Shown here piece by piece: positions 8,359-14,918 of a stretch of 26,912 bases of DNA. A program made the translations under genes and the position numbers. Source of the stretch: an uncultured Lautropia sp. (GTDB lineage Bacteria > Pseudomonadota > Gammaproteobacteria > Burkholderiales > Burkholderiaceae_E). The DNA is taken from positions 1-26,912 of the forward strand of contig CALIXC010000219.1 in assembly GCA_938046755.1 (NCBI GenBank). Reading direction: 5' to 3'. Within the stretch, counting starts at the first letter, position 1, and each line of letters begins with the position of its first letter. The notes beneath the pieces are model-generated. The model was not told where the DNA came from. It did no database searches and saw only the letters and a program-made list of their open reading frames with translations.

Positions 8359-9216
8359 TTACGCCCTCTTCTGCTTGACGTGGCCTTCCAACTCGGCAAA
8401 CCCGGGCCGCTCGGTGGAATACAGCACCTTGCGACCGAACTCCACGCAGATAGCCGGCGCATAACCCTGCATGCTGGCCAGCAGCGTCACCTTCACGCAC
8501 TGCAGCTCCTTGGCAGCCTCGTTGGTCTTCTGCGTCAGCACGTCAGCCAGCGGCCCCACGAAGCCATAGGCCATCAGAATGCCCAGGAACGTACCCACCA
8601 GAGCGTGTGCAATCATCTCACCCAGGATGGCTGGCGGCTGCCCCACCGAACCCATGGTATGCACCACACCCATCACGGCCGCCACGATCCCGAAGGCCGG
8701 AAGGCCGTCGGCCATCTTCTGGATGGAATGGGCCGGCACCATCGCTTCATGATGGTGGGTTTCCATTTCATTGTCCATGAGGTTCTCGATCTCCAGCGCA
8801 TTGAGGTTACCGGAGATCATCATCCGCAGATAGTCGGTGACGAACTCAATCAGGTGATGGTCGGCCAGCAGATCCGGGTAGCGCGTGAACAGCGGGCTGC
8901 TTTCAGGCTGCTCCACATCGTTCTCAATGGCCATCAGGCCTTCCTTGCGCGCCTTGGACAGGATGTCGTAGAGCATGGCCATCACGGACAGGTAGCGCTC
9001 CTTGGTGTACTTGGATCCCTTGAACACCGAGGGAAGCGCAGCCATGCAGGCTTTCAGGTCTTTGCCGGGGTTGGCCACGATGAAGGCACCGAAGGCCGCG
9101 CCACCGATCATCAGCAGCTCAAGCGGCTGGAACAGCGCACTGACGTGGCCGCCCGCCATCGCATAACCGCCAATGACGGACGCAACCACGACGATGTATC
9201 CGATGATGACAAACAT
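8359..9216 (-). CDS. motA: MotA, stator ion-channel subunit
   Basis: Inner-membrane stator subunit that transmits ion flow to the rotor protein FliG. The 285-residue length is usual. Four membrane segments are visible: about 3-22 and 33-50 near the N terminus, and about 170-190 and 200-222 after a large cytoplasmic loop. The loop carries the charged segment KARKEGLMAIENDVEQPESS, which corresponds to the FliG-contacting region of E. coli MotA. The later segments read FGIVAAVMGVVHTMG and ALVGTFLGILMAYGFVGPLA, with the family prolines. AAGGGA lies 8 bases before the ATG. motB follows after 3 bases. A sigma-28-like promoter lies about 54 bases upstream, and a strong terminator separates motA from flhC. 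This indicates late-class expression independent of flhDC readthrough. Confidence 0.97.
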   Translation of the reverse strand: MFVIIGYIVVVASVIGGYAMAGGHVSALFQPLELLMIGGAAFGAFIVANPGKDLKACMAALPSVFKGSKYTKERYLSVMAMLYDILSKARKEGLMAIENDVEQPESSPLFTRYPDLLADHHLIEFVTDYLRMMISGNLNALEIENLMDNEMETHHHEAMVPAHSIQKMADGLPAFGIVAAVMGVVHTMGSVGQPPAILGEMIAHALVGTFLGILMAYGFVGPLADVLTQKTNEAAKELQCVKVTLLASMQGYAPAICVEFGRKVLYSTERPGFAELEGHVKQKRA

Positions 9217-9269
9217 GTTGTGTATCCCTTGACTGGTTCACACCGGGCATGGACCCGGGGCTCCTCTCC

Positions 9270-9296
9270 TTTTCGGTCGATACCCGGCATTCTTGA
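9270..9296 (-). promoter_or_regulatory. sigma-28-like promoter for motAB
   Basis: On the minus strand the sequence reads TCAA, 15 bases, then ACCGAAAA. This matches the sigma-28 form TAAA-N15-GCCGATAA at 3 of 4 and 6 of 8 positions, with exact spacing. It sits between the flhC terminator and motA, 54 bases from the motA start codon, and fits the class III expression expected of stator genes. Confidence 0.5.
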
Positions 9297-9452
9297 GCAT
9301 TGCCCTGCCTTGCGGCACCGATGACGGTCAGACGGACACCCAGCGGGAACGGGCGTCAGGTCGGACACCTTGCAGGGGCAGTAGATATCAAGTGAAACAC
9401 GTTCAGGCTCGACCCATGGCCACATTCCCCAAGGCCACAGGAAGCGCCTATG

Positions 9453-9496
9453 AAAAAAGGCATTCGGGCGGATCCCGAAGGATCCGTCCGAATGCC
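9453..9496 (-). terminator. Rho-independent terminator of flhDC
   Basis: A 17-base stem (9459-9475 with 9480-9496, one G-U pair) has a 4-base loop. On the minus strand it is followed by six T residues (9453-9458). It lies 117 bases downstream of the flhC stop and is the clearest intrinsic terminator in the window. It separates flhDC transcription from motAB. Confidence 0.9.
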
Positions 9497-9612
9497 AAAA
9501 AATGCTTCGCATGTTCTGTGCTAACACACCTTGCCCGTCATGCAACGATCTGAGCCATCAAATCGTTAGACGGAACGGAGGCGGCCAGCCATCCGGAATG
9601 CGGCCCGGCCAG

Positions 9613-10143
9613 TCAGTGGATCGCGCCCGCCTTGCGTGCCTTGCCCGCACGGGCCGGCGGTTCGCACAATCCGCATACGAAGCGGTCTTCCAGCTCATAA
9701 GGATGGTTGATGAACTGACCCTTGCAGCGCCGACACTGCATGGCTGTCACGAGGCCGCTGTCGATGAAGCGCACCAGCCGCCAGGCGCGGGTGAGGCTAA
9801 GCATGGGCTCCACCCCATAGCTCTTCACTTCAGCGGTATACAGCTCATACGCCTTGACGATCGCGTCCGAGTCATCAATGGGCGCGCTCTTCATCAGGTA
9901 CGTATGAATGTTGTAGAACAGGGATGCATGGATGTTGGGCTGCCAAGTCATAAACCAGTCGGTCGAGAACGGAAGCTGCCCCTTGGAAGGCGACTTGCCC
10001 GCCACCTCCTTGTACAGTTTCAGCAGCCGCTCATAAGGCAGGTTGGTTTCCGACTGCAGCATCTGCAGTCGGGCACCCAGCTCGATCATCCGGATCGCCT
10101 TGACGATCTGGCGGCTGTCTTCCAGAAGACTACGCGCGCTCAT
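9613..10143 (-). CDS. flhC: FlhC, flagellar master regulator subunit
   Basis: Zinc-binding subunit of the FlhD4C2 complex that activates class II flagellar promoters. The product is 176 residues. The four zinc cysteines are at 137, 140, 157 and 160 (CRRCKGQF and FVCGLC), the same positions as in E. coli FlhC. DNA-binding and FlhD-contact regions precede them (DSRQIVKAIRMIELGARLQM, and further on LSLTRAWRLVRFIDSG). The ATG at 10141-10143 (MSARSLLEDS) is chosen because it gives the family N terminus; the frame is open further upstream but that part is out-of-frame flhD sequence. It overlaps the flhD end by 14 bases, implying coupled translation. A possible target box is seen between fliE and fliF. 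Confidence 0.97.
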   Translation of the reverse strand: MSARSLLEDSRQIVKAIRMIELGARLQMLQSETNLPYERLLKLYKEVAGKSPSKGQLPFSTDWFMTWQPNIHASLFYNIHTYLMKSAPIDDSDAIVKAYELYTAEVKSYGVEPMLSLTRAWRLVRFIDSGLVTAMQCRRCKGQFINHPYELEDRFVCGLCEPPARAGKARKAGAIH

Positions 10144-10477
10144 CGAGCGTCTCCTCGAATCGGCCCGAACGCAGGATGGCAGCATGCAGTCGCGATGCGC
10201 TGCGCTCGCCCCCCTCTTCCTGCTCACCTTCGCCATGATCAGCCAACAGCGACCACAGCATGACGTCATCGAAGCGGAAGCGGCACAACAGCATGTTGCC
10301 CTGGGCAATGCGCATCATCTGCGCCGGCGACAACTGGTCGAGCAGATCGGCCACCTCTTCGGACAACCCCAGGCGATAAAGCGCCTGGACCCGATCCGTC
10401 CGGATCAGCGACTGCGCAAGGATCAGATAGGAAAGATTCGTCTCTCTGATCTCTGCAAGGATTCGGTCTTCGTTCAT
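10130..10477 (-). CDS. flhD: FlhD, flagellar master regulator subunit
   Basis: Partner of FlhC in the FlhD4C2 transcription activator at the top of the flagellar hierarchy. It is 115 residues, close to the E. coli length. It shows the family helices (ILAEIRETNLSYLILAQSLI, AQMMRIAQGNMLLCRFRFDD) and a cysteine at residue 65, where E. coli FlhD has the inter-subunit disulphide cysteine. A short acidic stretch (GEGEQEEGGE) precedes the C terminus. AGGAAAGAG lies just upstream of the ATG. It is transcribed divergently from fliC across a 642-base control region. Strong hairpins upstream of the start suggest a structured leader, but no class I promoter could be assigned with confidence. Confidence 0.96.
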   Translation of the reverse strand: MNEDRILAEIRETNLSYLILAQSLIRTDRVQALYRLGLSEEVADLLDQLSPAQMMRIAQGNMLLCRFRFDDVMLWSLLADHGEGEQEEGGERSASRLHAAILRSGRFEETLDERA

Positions 10478-10513
10478 ACCTGCTCTTTCCTGAATGTCGG
10501 CGTTTCAGAAGTG

Positions 10514-10535
10514 GCTGGGTGGCTGCGCACCCAGC
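10514..10535 (-). promoter_or_regulatory. hairpin in the flhD leader
   Basis: GCTGGGTG and CACCCAGC form an exact 8-base stem with a 6-base loop, 36 bases upstream of the flhD start codon. flhDC leaders are known targets of RNA-level control in enteric bacteria. A similar role here is only inference. Confidence 0.4.
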
Positions 10536-10851
10536 ATGGAGCAGACTATGAACCCGGGCTCGGGGAAGCGCCCACCGCAGGCCGACCGGCGGAACGAGCG
10601 GCTCCCGGCCTTTACGGGTCAGATCCGGAAAGGCGGAAATGCCACCAAGCGCACTCATCGGGCGCGGCTGTCCGTTGGCCCCGACTGCCCGATGCGAGCC
10701 TGCCACAGCCCGGGACGATCGGCACAAGGTGCTGCATGAATGGCTGCCCAGCCACCGACGAAGCAAGAGTATCGGACAAGCAACAGGGCGTTGCAGCCTG
10801 CCGACAGCCACAGAAAGAAAGATCCGGGTGCATTCTGACCAGCCCTCACCC

Positions 10852-10903
10852 CACCCAAAGCGCTGAAAAGCGGGAGTTCATGCCGTACACAACACCCAAA
10901 GCG
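10852..10903. repeat. 11-base direct repeat pair upstream of flhDC
   Basis: CACCCAAAGCG occurs at 10852-10862 and again at 10893-10903, 41 bases apart start to start, which is close to four helical turns. The spacing would place bound proteins on the same DNA face, as for an activator or repressor of flhDC. No known factor is assigned. Confidence 0.4.
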
Positions 10904-10930
10904 ACACGCGCGAATGCACGGGCTGGCATG

Positions 10931-10957
10931 CAAAAACGCACACTATTTTCCCGATGA
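10931..10957 (+). promoter_or_regulatory. distal sigma-28-like promoter candidate for fliC
   Basis: CAAA, 15 bases, CCCGATGA matches TAAA-N15-GCCGATAA at 3 of 4 and 6 of 8 positions with correct spacing. It would give a leader of about 155 bases containing both arms of the 10-base inverted repeat. It is weaker than the candidate at 11003-11029. Confidence 0.35.
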
Positions 10958-10990
10958 CGGATAGACGGAGGCTTGAAGGACCCGGACGGC

Positions 10991-11071
10991 CTGTTTCGGT
11001 CTTAAAGCAACACTTTTCGGGGTCGATATTCATGGCAACGGGAACGTTTCCCGCCGTCCTAACCGAAACAG
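10991..11071. repeat. 10-base inverted repeat flanking a fliC promoter
   Basis: CTGTTTCGGT at 10991-11000 and ACCGAAACAG at 11062-11071 are exact reverse complements separated by 61 bases. The better sigma-28 promoter lies between them. A second hairpin (CGGGAA, CGT, TTCCCG at 11039-11053) is nested inside. It could be an operator pair, an RNA stem, or chance. Confidence 0.45.
11003..11029 (+). promoter_or_regulatory. sigma-28-like promoter for fliC
   Basis: TAAA, 15 bases, GTCGATAT matches the sigma-28 form TAAA-N15-GCCGATAA in all of the -35 and 6 of 8 bases of the -10. It also continues TAAAG as in the extended consensus. It lies about 90 bases before the fliC ATG, which suits a late-class flagellin gene dependent on FliA. 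Confidence 0.6.
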
Positions 11072-11119
11072 AGCGGGAACAGGACAACCACCCATCCGCA
11101 CTTACAGGAGTTAAAAGCC

Positions 11120-11974
11120 ATGGCCCAGATCATCAACACCAACATCATGTCGCTCAACGCTCAGCGCAACCTGAGCGCCACGCAAAGCGCCCTGGCCACC
11201 TCGGTCCAGCGTCTGTCCACCGGCCTGCGTGTCAACAGCGCCAAGGATGACGCCGCCGGCCTGGCCATCGCCGAGCGCATGAACACCCAGGTGCGCGGCA
11301 TGAACGTCGCCATCCGCAACGCCAACGACGCCATCTCGCTGTCGCAGACTGCCGAAGGCGCCCTGTCCAAGATCAACGACATGGGTCAGCGCATGCGTGA
11401 ACTGGCCGTGCAGTCGGCCAACGCCACCAACAACGACTCCGACCGTGTCAGCCTGAACCAGGAGTATCAGGCCTTGGCTGAGGAGATCAAGCGCAACCTG
11501 GCCAGCACCTCCTTCAACGGTACCAAGCTGTTCGCTGCTGGCTCTGCCCTGACCTTCCAAGTTGGCGCCAACAACGCTACGACGGATCAGATCACGGTCA
11601 ACCTGGCCACAATGACGACTGACGCCGACTTCGCGGGCGCACTGGGCGCCATGGGTGCCAACGCGGCCTCGGCCCCCGGTATCACGTCCTTCACCTTCGC
11701 CACTGACGCACTGGCCAAGCTGGACACGATGCTGGCCAAGGTCAACTCCAAACGCGCCGAGTTCGGTGCCACGCAGAACCGCTTCGAGGCCGTCATCCAG
11801 ACCCTGCAGGTCAGCGCCGAGAATCAGACCGCTGCCCGCAGCCGGATCATGGACGCCGACTTCGCTTCCGAAACGGCTGCCCTGACCCGCGCCCAGGTCC
11901 TGCAGCAGGCCGGCACCGCGATGCTGTCGCAGGCCAACTCCCTGCCCAACAACGTGCTGTCGCTGCTGCGCTGA
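11120..11974 (+). CDS. fliC: FliC, flagellin
   Basis: Filament subunit exported by the flagellar type III system. At 284 residues it is a short flagellin. The conserved N-terminal D0/D1 region is at about 1-150 (INTNIMSLNAQRNL, LSTGLRVNSAKDDAAGLAIA) and the C-terminal D1/D0 region at about 205-284, ending in the helical LSQANSLPNNVLSLLR. Only about 50 residues lie between them, so there is little or no variable surface domain. The segment QRMRELAVQSAN matches the region of Salmonella flagellin recognised by TLR5. AGGAG lies 9 bases before the ATG. A sigma-28-like promoter precedes it and a strong double hairpin follows, so it is probably a single-gene transcript. Expected partners are FliS (chaperone) and FliD (cap), encoded just downstream. 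Confidence 0.98.
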   Translation: MAQIINTNIMSLNAQRNLSATQSALATSVQRLSTGLRVNSAKDDAAGLAIAERMNTQVRGMNVAIRNANDAISLSQTAEGALSKINDMGQRMRELAVQSANATNNDSDRVSLNQEYQALAEEIKRNLASTSFNGTKLFAAGSALTFQVGANNATTDQITVNLATMTTDADFAGALGAMGANAASAPGITSFTFATDALAKLDTMLAKVNSKRAEFGATQNRFEAVIQTLQVSAENQTAARSRIMDADFASETAALTRAQVLQQAGTAMLSQANSLPNNVLSLLR

Positions 11975-11987
11975 TCGACAAGGCCAC

Positions 11988-12049
11988 CGGGCGGCTTCGG
12001 CCGCCTGCCCTTCCCCGGCCGGGAAGCCCTCATCGGGCTTTCCGGCCGG
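11988..12049 (+). terminator. fliC terminator (two hairpins)
   Basis: GGCGGC, TTCG, GCCGCC (11990-12005) begins 16 bases after the fliC stop. A 15-base stem with one G-U pair (12015-12029 with 12035-12049) follows at once. The T tract after it is weak (GTTTCC). The strength and position support termination of a highly expressed flagellin transcript. Confidence 0.75.
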
Positions 12050-12190
12050 CGGCGTTTCCGAGTCATGACATCATCCACCGAAGCCCTGAAGCGTCAGCAA
12101 TCTCCCAGGTCAGCCCCTGTTTCGCCCAGTTTTTCCGAAGGCTGCTCCGACCGATAGGCATGGCCGTTGCCCCACCGGTCGGCATGGATC

Positions 12191-12217
12191 TTATGAAGGC
12201 AGTGCCGGCGCCGATAT
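12191..12217 (+). promoter_or_regulatory. sigma-28-like promoter for fliD
   Basis: A near-perfect -10 element, GCCGATAT (12210-12217, 7 of 8), lies 42 bases before the fliD ATG. The -35 at the right spacing reads TTATGAAG, a poor match. FliA dependence is likely but less certain than for fliS. Confidence 0.5.
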
Positions 12218-12258
12218 GATGAGCATCGAAAACCGTCAATGACCCACTGGAGGTCCCT

Positions 12259-13776
12259 ATGGCTGGAAAGATCACGGCAATGGGCGGCTCCCTCGATGTC
12301 AACAGCATCGTTTCGCAGCTGATGAACGTCGAGCGTGCACCGTTGGCCAAGCTACAGAAGGAACAGGCCGGCATCAACACCAAGCTCTCGGCCTGGGGCA
12401 CGGTGAAGTCTGCACTTTCCGAGTTGCAGACGGCCGCAGAAAAGCTGATCAAGCAGGACACCTGGAACGCCACCACGGCCAGCAGCAGCAACGAGGACCA
12501 GGTGCAGGCAACGGGTGGAAACAGCAAGGGCGGCGCCACGGGCAACCATTCGCTAGTGGTGAAGCAGCTGGCACAGAGCCAGACGGTGGCAACCCGCAGC
12601 TTTGCCAATGCCGATACCGTGGTGGGCGGTGGCACGCTGCGCGTCCAGATGGGCAGCGTAAACGAGGACGGAACGAGCTTCACGGCCGATGGCGAGCGCA
12701 AGGCGCTGGAGATCACGGTTCCCGAAAATGCGACCATCAAGGACATCCGCGACATCATCAACCGCAGCAACAGCGGCGTGAGCGCCAACCTGGTCAACGA
12801 CGGCAATGGTGTGCGCCTGATGCTAACCGGCTCGCAGAGCGGTGCAAAGAATGCCTTCGAGATCTCGGCCTCGGGCAACGGGCTGGATGCCCTGAACGTC
12901 TCGGCCACTGCCCAGGCCGGTGCGAACGGCAGTCAGCGCACTCAGGTGGCGCGCGATGCCAAGATGCAGCTCAATGGTCTGGACGTGAGCTCGGCATCGA
13001 ACAAGGTTACCGACATGATCGAGGGGGTGACCTTCAACCTGAAGAAGGCCGACAACGCACCGGTGAACATCACGGTGGAGACCAACAAGGAAAGTCTGAA
13101 GGAAGATGTCGAGAACTTCGTGAAGGCCTACAACAAGGTCAACAGCCTGATTGCCGAGCAGACGAAGTATGATCCTGCCTCCAAGCAGGCCGGCACCCTG
13201 CAAGGCAATGGCACGCTGGTCCGAATCCAGCAGCAGGTGCGCAGCCTGGTTCGTGCCCAGGATGACGGCAGCGGCCTGGCCAGCGCCGGCTTCGAGCTGG
13301 ATCGCAACGGCGCACTCAGCATCAAGGACGCCAAGCTGAAGGACCTGCTGAACAACCCCGAGAAGATGCGCACCGTGTTTGCCGGCGCGCAGAAGGCTTC
13401 AGGTGCAGCATCCGCAGGAAGCGCAGGTGCCACGGGAGAAGCGGGGGCTGCAGGTACGGCGGCTGCGCCGGGCGCGACCATGGGCACCATGAGCGCTGCC
13501 ACGGCCGCCCTGCTCTCGGGCTCTGCCGGCAGCCGATCCGGCGTGGCCGGGATGCTCAGCGCCCGTCTGAAGGAGATCCTGGATGACGATGGCAGCCTGA
13601 GCGGCACCACCAAGGCCCTGCGTCGCAGCCTGGACGCCAGCACGTCGCGCGCCGACCGCCTCAACGAACAGCTGGAACGCACCGAAGAACGTCTGCTGAA
13701 GCAGTACGCAGCGCTGGACAAGAACATCAGCAACATCACGAACTCGTTCTCGTCGATTGCGGCGCTGCTGCGCTGA
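12259..13776 (+). CDS. fliD: FliD, filament cap (hook-associated protein 2)
   Basis: Cap protein that sits at the filament tip and helps flagellin assemble. The 505-residue product has the family N terminus (GGSLDVNSIVSQLMNVERAP) and central domains with the IKDIRDIINRSNSGVSA motif at about 156-172. The C-terminal helical domain ends in LDKNISNITNSFSSIAALLR. GGAGG lies 6 bases before the ATG. Between the conserved MRTVFAG (about 370-376) and GVAGMLSARLKEILDDD (from about 431) there is an Ala/Gly/Thr-rich insertion of about 50 residues that typical FliD lacks. A partial sigma-28 promoter lies just upstream. A long folded element and a new promoter follow before fliS, so fliD may be transcribed mainly on its own. 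Confidence 0.96.
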   Translation: MAGKITAMGGSLDVNSIVSQLMNVERAPLAKLQKEQAGINTKLSAWGTVKSALSELQTAAEKLIKQDTWNATTASSSNEDQVQATGGNSKGGATGNHSLVVKQLAQSQTVATRSFANADTVVGGGTLRVQMGSVNEDGTSFTADGERKALEITVPENATIKDIRDIINRSNSGVSANLVNDGNGVRLMLTGSQSGAKNAFEISASGNGLDALNVSATAQAGANGSQRTQVARDAKMQLNGLDVSSASNKVTDMIEGVTFNLKKADNAPVNITVETNKESLKEDVENFVKAYNKVNSLIAEQTKYDPASKQAGTLQGNGTLVRIQQQVRSLVRAQDDGSGLASAGFELDRNGALSIKDAKLKDLLNNPEKMRTVFAGAQKASGAASAGSAGATGEAGAAGTAAAPGATMGTMSAATAALLSGSAGSRSGVAGMLSARLKEILDDDGSLSGTTKALRRSLDASTSRADRLNEQLERTEERLLKQYAALDKNISNITNSFSSIAALLR

Positions 13777-13818
13777 TCATACGCTTCATACGCGGCATCA
13801 GCATCGGCCGCGTCACGG

Positions 13819-13902
13819 GAATGCCCCTGTTCAAGGGCGTCATCACCGGCACCATGCCCAGGCGGAAAGGTGTCGATGACAGCGCTCTTGCCAGGGGCAT
13901 TC
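13819..13902 (+). terminator. long imperfect hairpin between fliD and fliS
   Basis: GAATGCCCCTG (13819-13829) pairs exactly with CAGGGGCATTC (13892-13902). Inside, CAAGGGCG pairs with CGCTCTTG, TCATC with GATGA, and GGCACC with GGTGTC, giving a nearly continuous 84-base fold. The following T tract is weak (GTGTTTCC). It could terminate fliD transcription, or be a small palindromic repeat element or structured RNA. Confidence 0.5.
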
Positions 13903-13970
13903 GTGTTTCCTTCACTTCCCGGTGGCGGGCATGAATAGCGGCACCAAAGCCGTCCACTTTGGCTGGCATC

Positions 13971-13997
13971 TAAAGTCCGGCGTCCATGCGCCGATAA
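13971..13997 (+). promoter_or_regulatory. perfect sigma-28 promoter for fliS-fliT-ycgR
   Basis: TAAA (13971-13974), 15 bases, GCCGATAA (13990-13997) is an exact match to the sigma-28 consensus. The predicted start is about 120 bases before the fliS ATG. The rest of the gap 13777-14124 holds no gene. Confidence 0.85.
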
Positions 13998-14124
13998 GGA
14001 GGGGTAGACACCGCCGGAACTGACGACCGGCTGTCGCCGACGGATGGCAGCATGATGCCCTCACGTCACGTGACGCCTCGTCGACGCTTTGACCGGCTTC
14101 TGCCCTCTTCCCAGGAAAAAGCCC

Positions 14125-14541
14125 ATGTTTGCTCGCATGCACCGACCGTCTGCCGCCGCCTACCACGCCGTGGAAATCGAGAGCGCGGTACATCACACCG
14201 ACCCGCACCGTCTGGTGGAGATGCTGTTTGACGGCGCCGTCACCGCCGTGATGAAGGCCGGCATGGCCTTGAAGCAGGGCAATTTCGCGGCCAAGGGAGA
14301 ATCCACCTCGAAGGCCATCCGGATCATCGACGAAGGCCTGAAGGCCTCGCTGGACCCTTCCGTGGGCAGCATTTCCACCAATCTGGGCATGCTGTACGAC
14401 TACATGACGCAGACGCTGCTGCAGGCCAACCTGCACAACGAGCTGGAGAAATACGAGGAAGTGGAGCGCCTGCTGAAGGATCTGCGTGATGCCTGGCAGG
14501 CGATCCGCCCGCAGGTGGTGAAATCGCCGCTTTACGCCTGA
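14125..14541 (+). CDS. fliS: FliS, flagellin export chaperone
   Basis: Cytoplasmic chaperone that binds the flagellin C terminus, prevents early polymerisation and delivers it to FlhA. The product is 138 residues, normal for FliS. It shows AAAYHAVEIESAVHHTDPHRL at about 10-30 (only its start and end matter for recognition), then LVEMLFDGAVTAVMKAG, the KAIRIIDEGLKASLDP segment, and GSISTNLGMLYDYMTQTL. The start at 14125 (MFARMHRPS) is chosen because AGGA lies upstream at good spacing and the family N terminus begins there; a longer frame from 14089 is less likely. It is the first gene after a perfect sigma-28 promoter and is followed after 12 bases by fliT. Confidence 0.96.
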   Translation: MFARMHRPSAAAYHAVEIESAVHHTDPHRLVEMLFDGAVTAVMKAGMALKQGNFAAKGESTSKAIRIIDEGLKASLDPSVGSISTNLGMLYDYMTQTLLQANLHNELEKYEEVERLLKDLRDAWQAIRPQVVKSPLYA

Positions 14542-14553
14542 GCGGGTGACGAC

Positions 14554-14916
14554 ATGACGACCGACATCGCATCCGACATCGTGCTGCCCCTCCAGTACGG
14601 GCAGGCCCTGCAGCTCGCCGAGGCCATGCTGGGTGCCGCACGGGATGGCGACTGGGATGAGGTCCGGCGGCTTCGCGGCTCATTGCCCCGGATGGCCCGG
14701 GAACTGGAAATCGCCTGGCAGGAACTGCGGTCCGTGTATCCGGACGCCTGTGCCCTGCTGGAGGGGAAGCGGGCGAGAATGATCCGCGAAATCCTGCGCG
14801 TGGACGAACAGATCCGCCAGCTGGGTACCCCGGCCTACCGTCGCATGCTGCCCTGGCTGGCTACCCGCCCGATGGTGCGTCCCGCCTCCCCCGAACCCTG
14901 CGTGTCCCGAGTGTGA
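14554..14916 (+). CDS. fliT: FliT-like flagellar chaperone
   Basis: Probable FliT, the export chaperone for the FliD cap; in enteric bacteria FliT also binds FlhDC and dampens its activity. The 120-residue product is largely helical. It shows the loose family pattern of short paired helices with charged residues: YGQALQLAEAMLGAARDGDW, then LEGKRARMIREILRVDEQIR. FliT sequences diverge widely, so position between fliS and ycgR carries much of the weight. The basic, proline-containing C-terminal tail (from about residue 100) is the least conserved part. The stop codon lies next to the ycgR start, so coupled translation is likely. Confidence 0.75.
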   Translation: MTTDIASDIVLPLQYGQALQLAEAMLGAARDGDWDEVRRLRGSLPRMARELEIAWQELRSVYPDACALLEGKRARMIREILRVDEQIRQLGTPAYRRMLPWLATRPMVRPASPEPCVSRV

Positions 14917-14918
14917 TC

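Larger units (their letters stand above)
10478..11119. other. divergent flhDC / fliC control region (no gene)
   Basis: No convincing coding sequence lies in these 642 bases. On the flhD side there are several perfect inverted repeats: 10514-10521 with 10528-10535 (8 bases), 10656-10663 with 10687-10694 (8 bases), 10741-10746 with 10749-10754 (6 bases), and 10780-10784 with 10790-10794 (5 bases). Two identical 11-base direct repeats (CACCCAAAGCG) lie at 10852-10862 and 10893-10903. On the fliC side there are two sigma-28-like promoters and a 10-base inverted repeat. No confident sigma-70 promoter for flhD was found by eye. Confidence 0.8.

Noticed and set aside
14064..14075. Perfect 12-base palindrome CGTCACGTGACG in the fliS leader
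   Set aside because: Several palindromes of this length are expected by chance in a 27 kb window, and nothing else marks the site.
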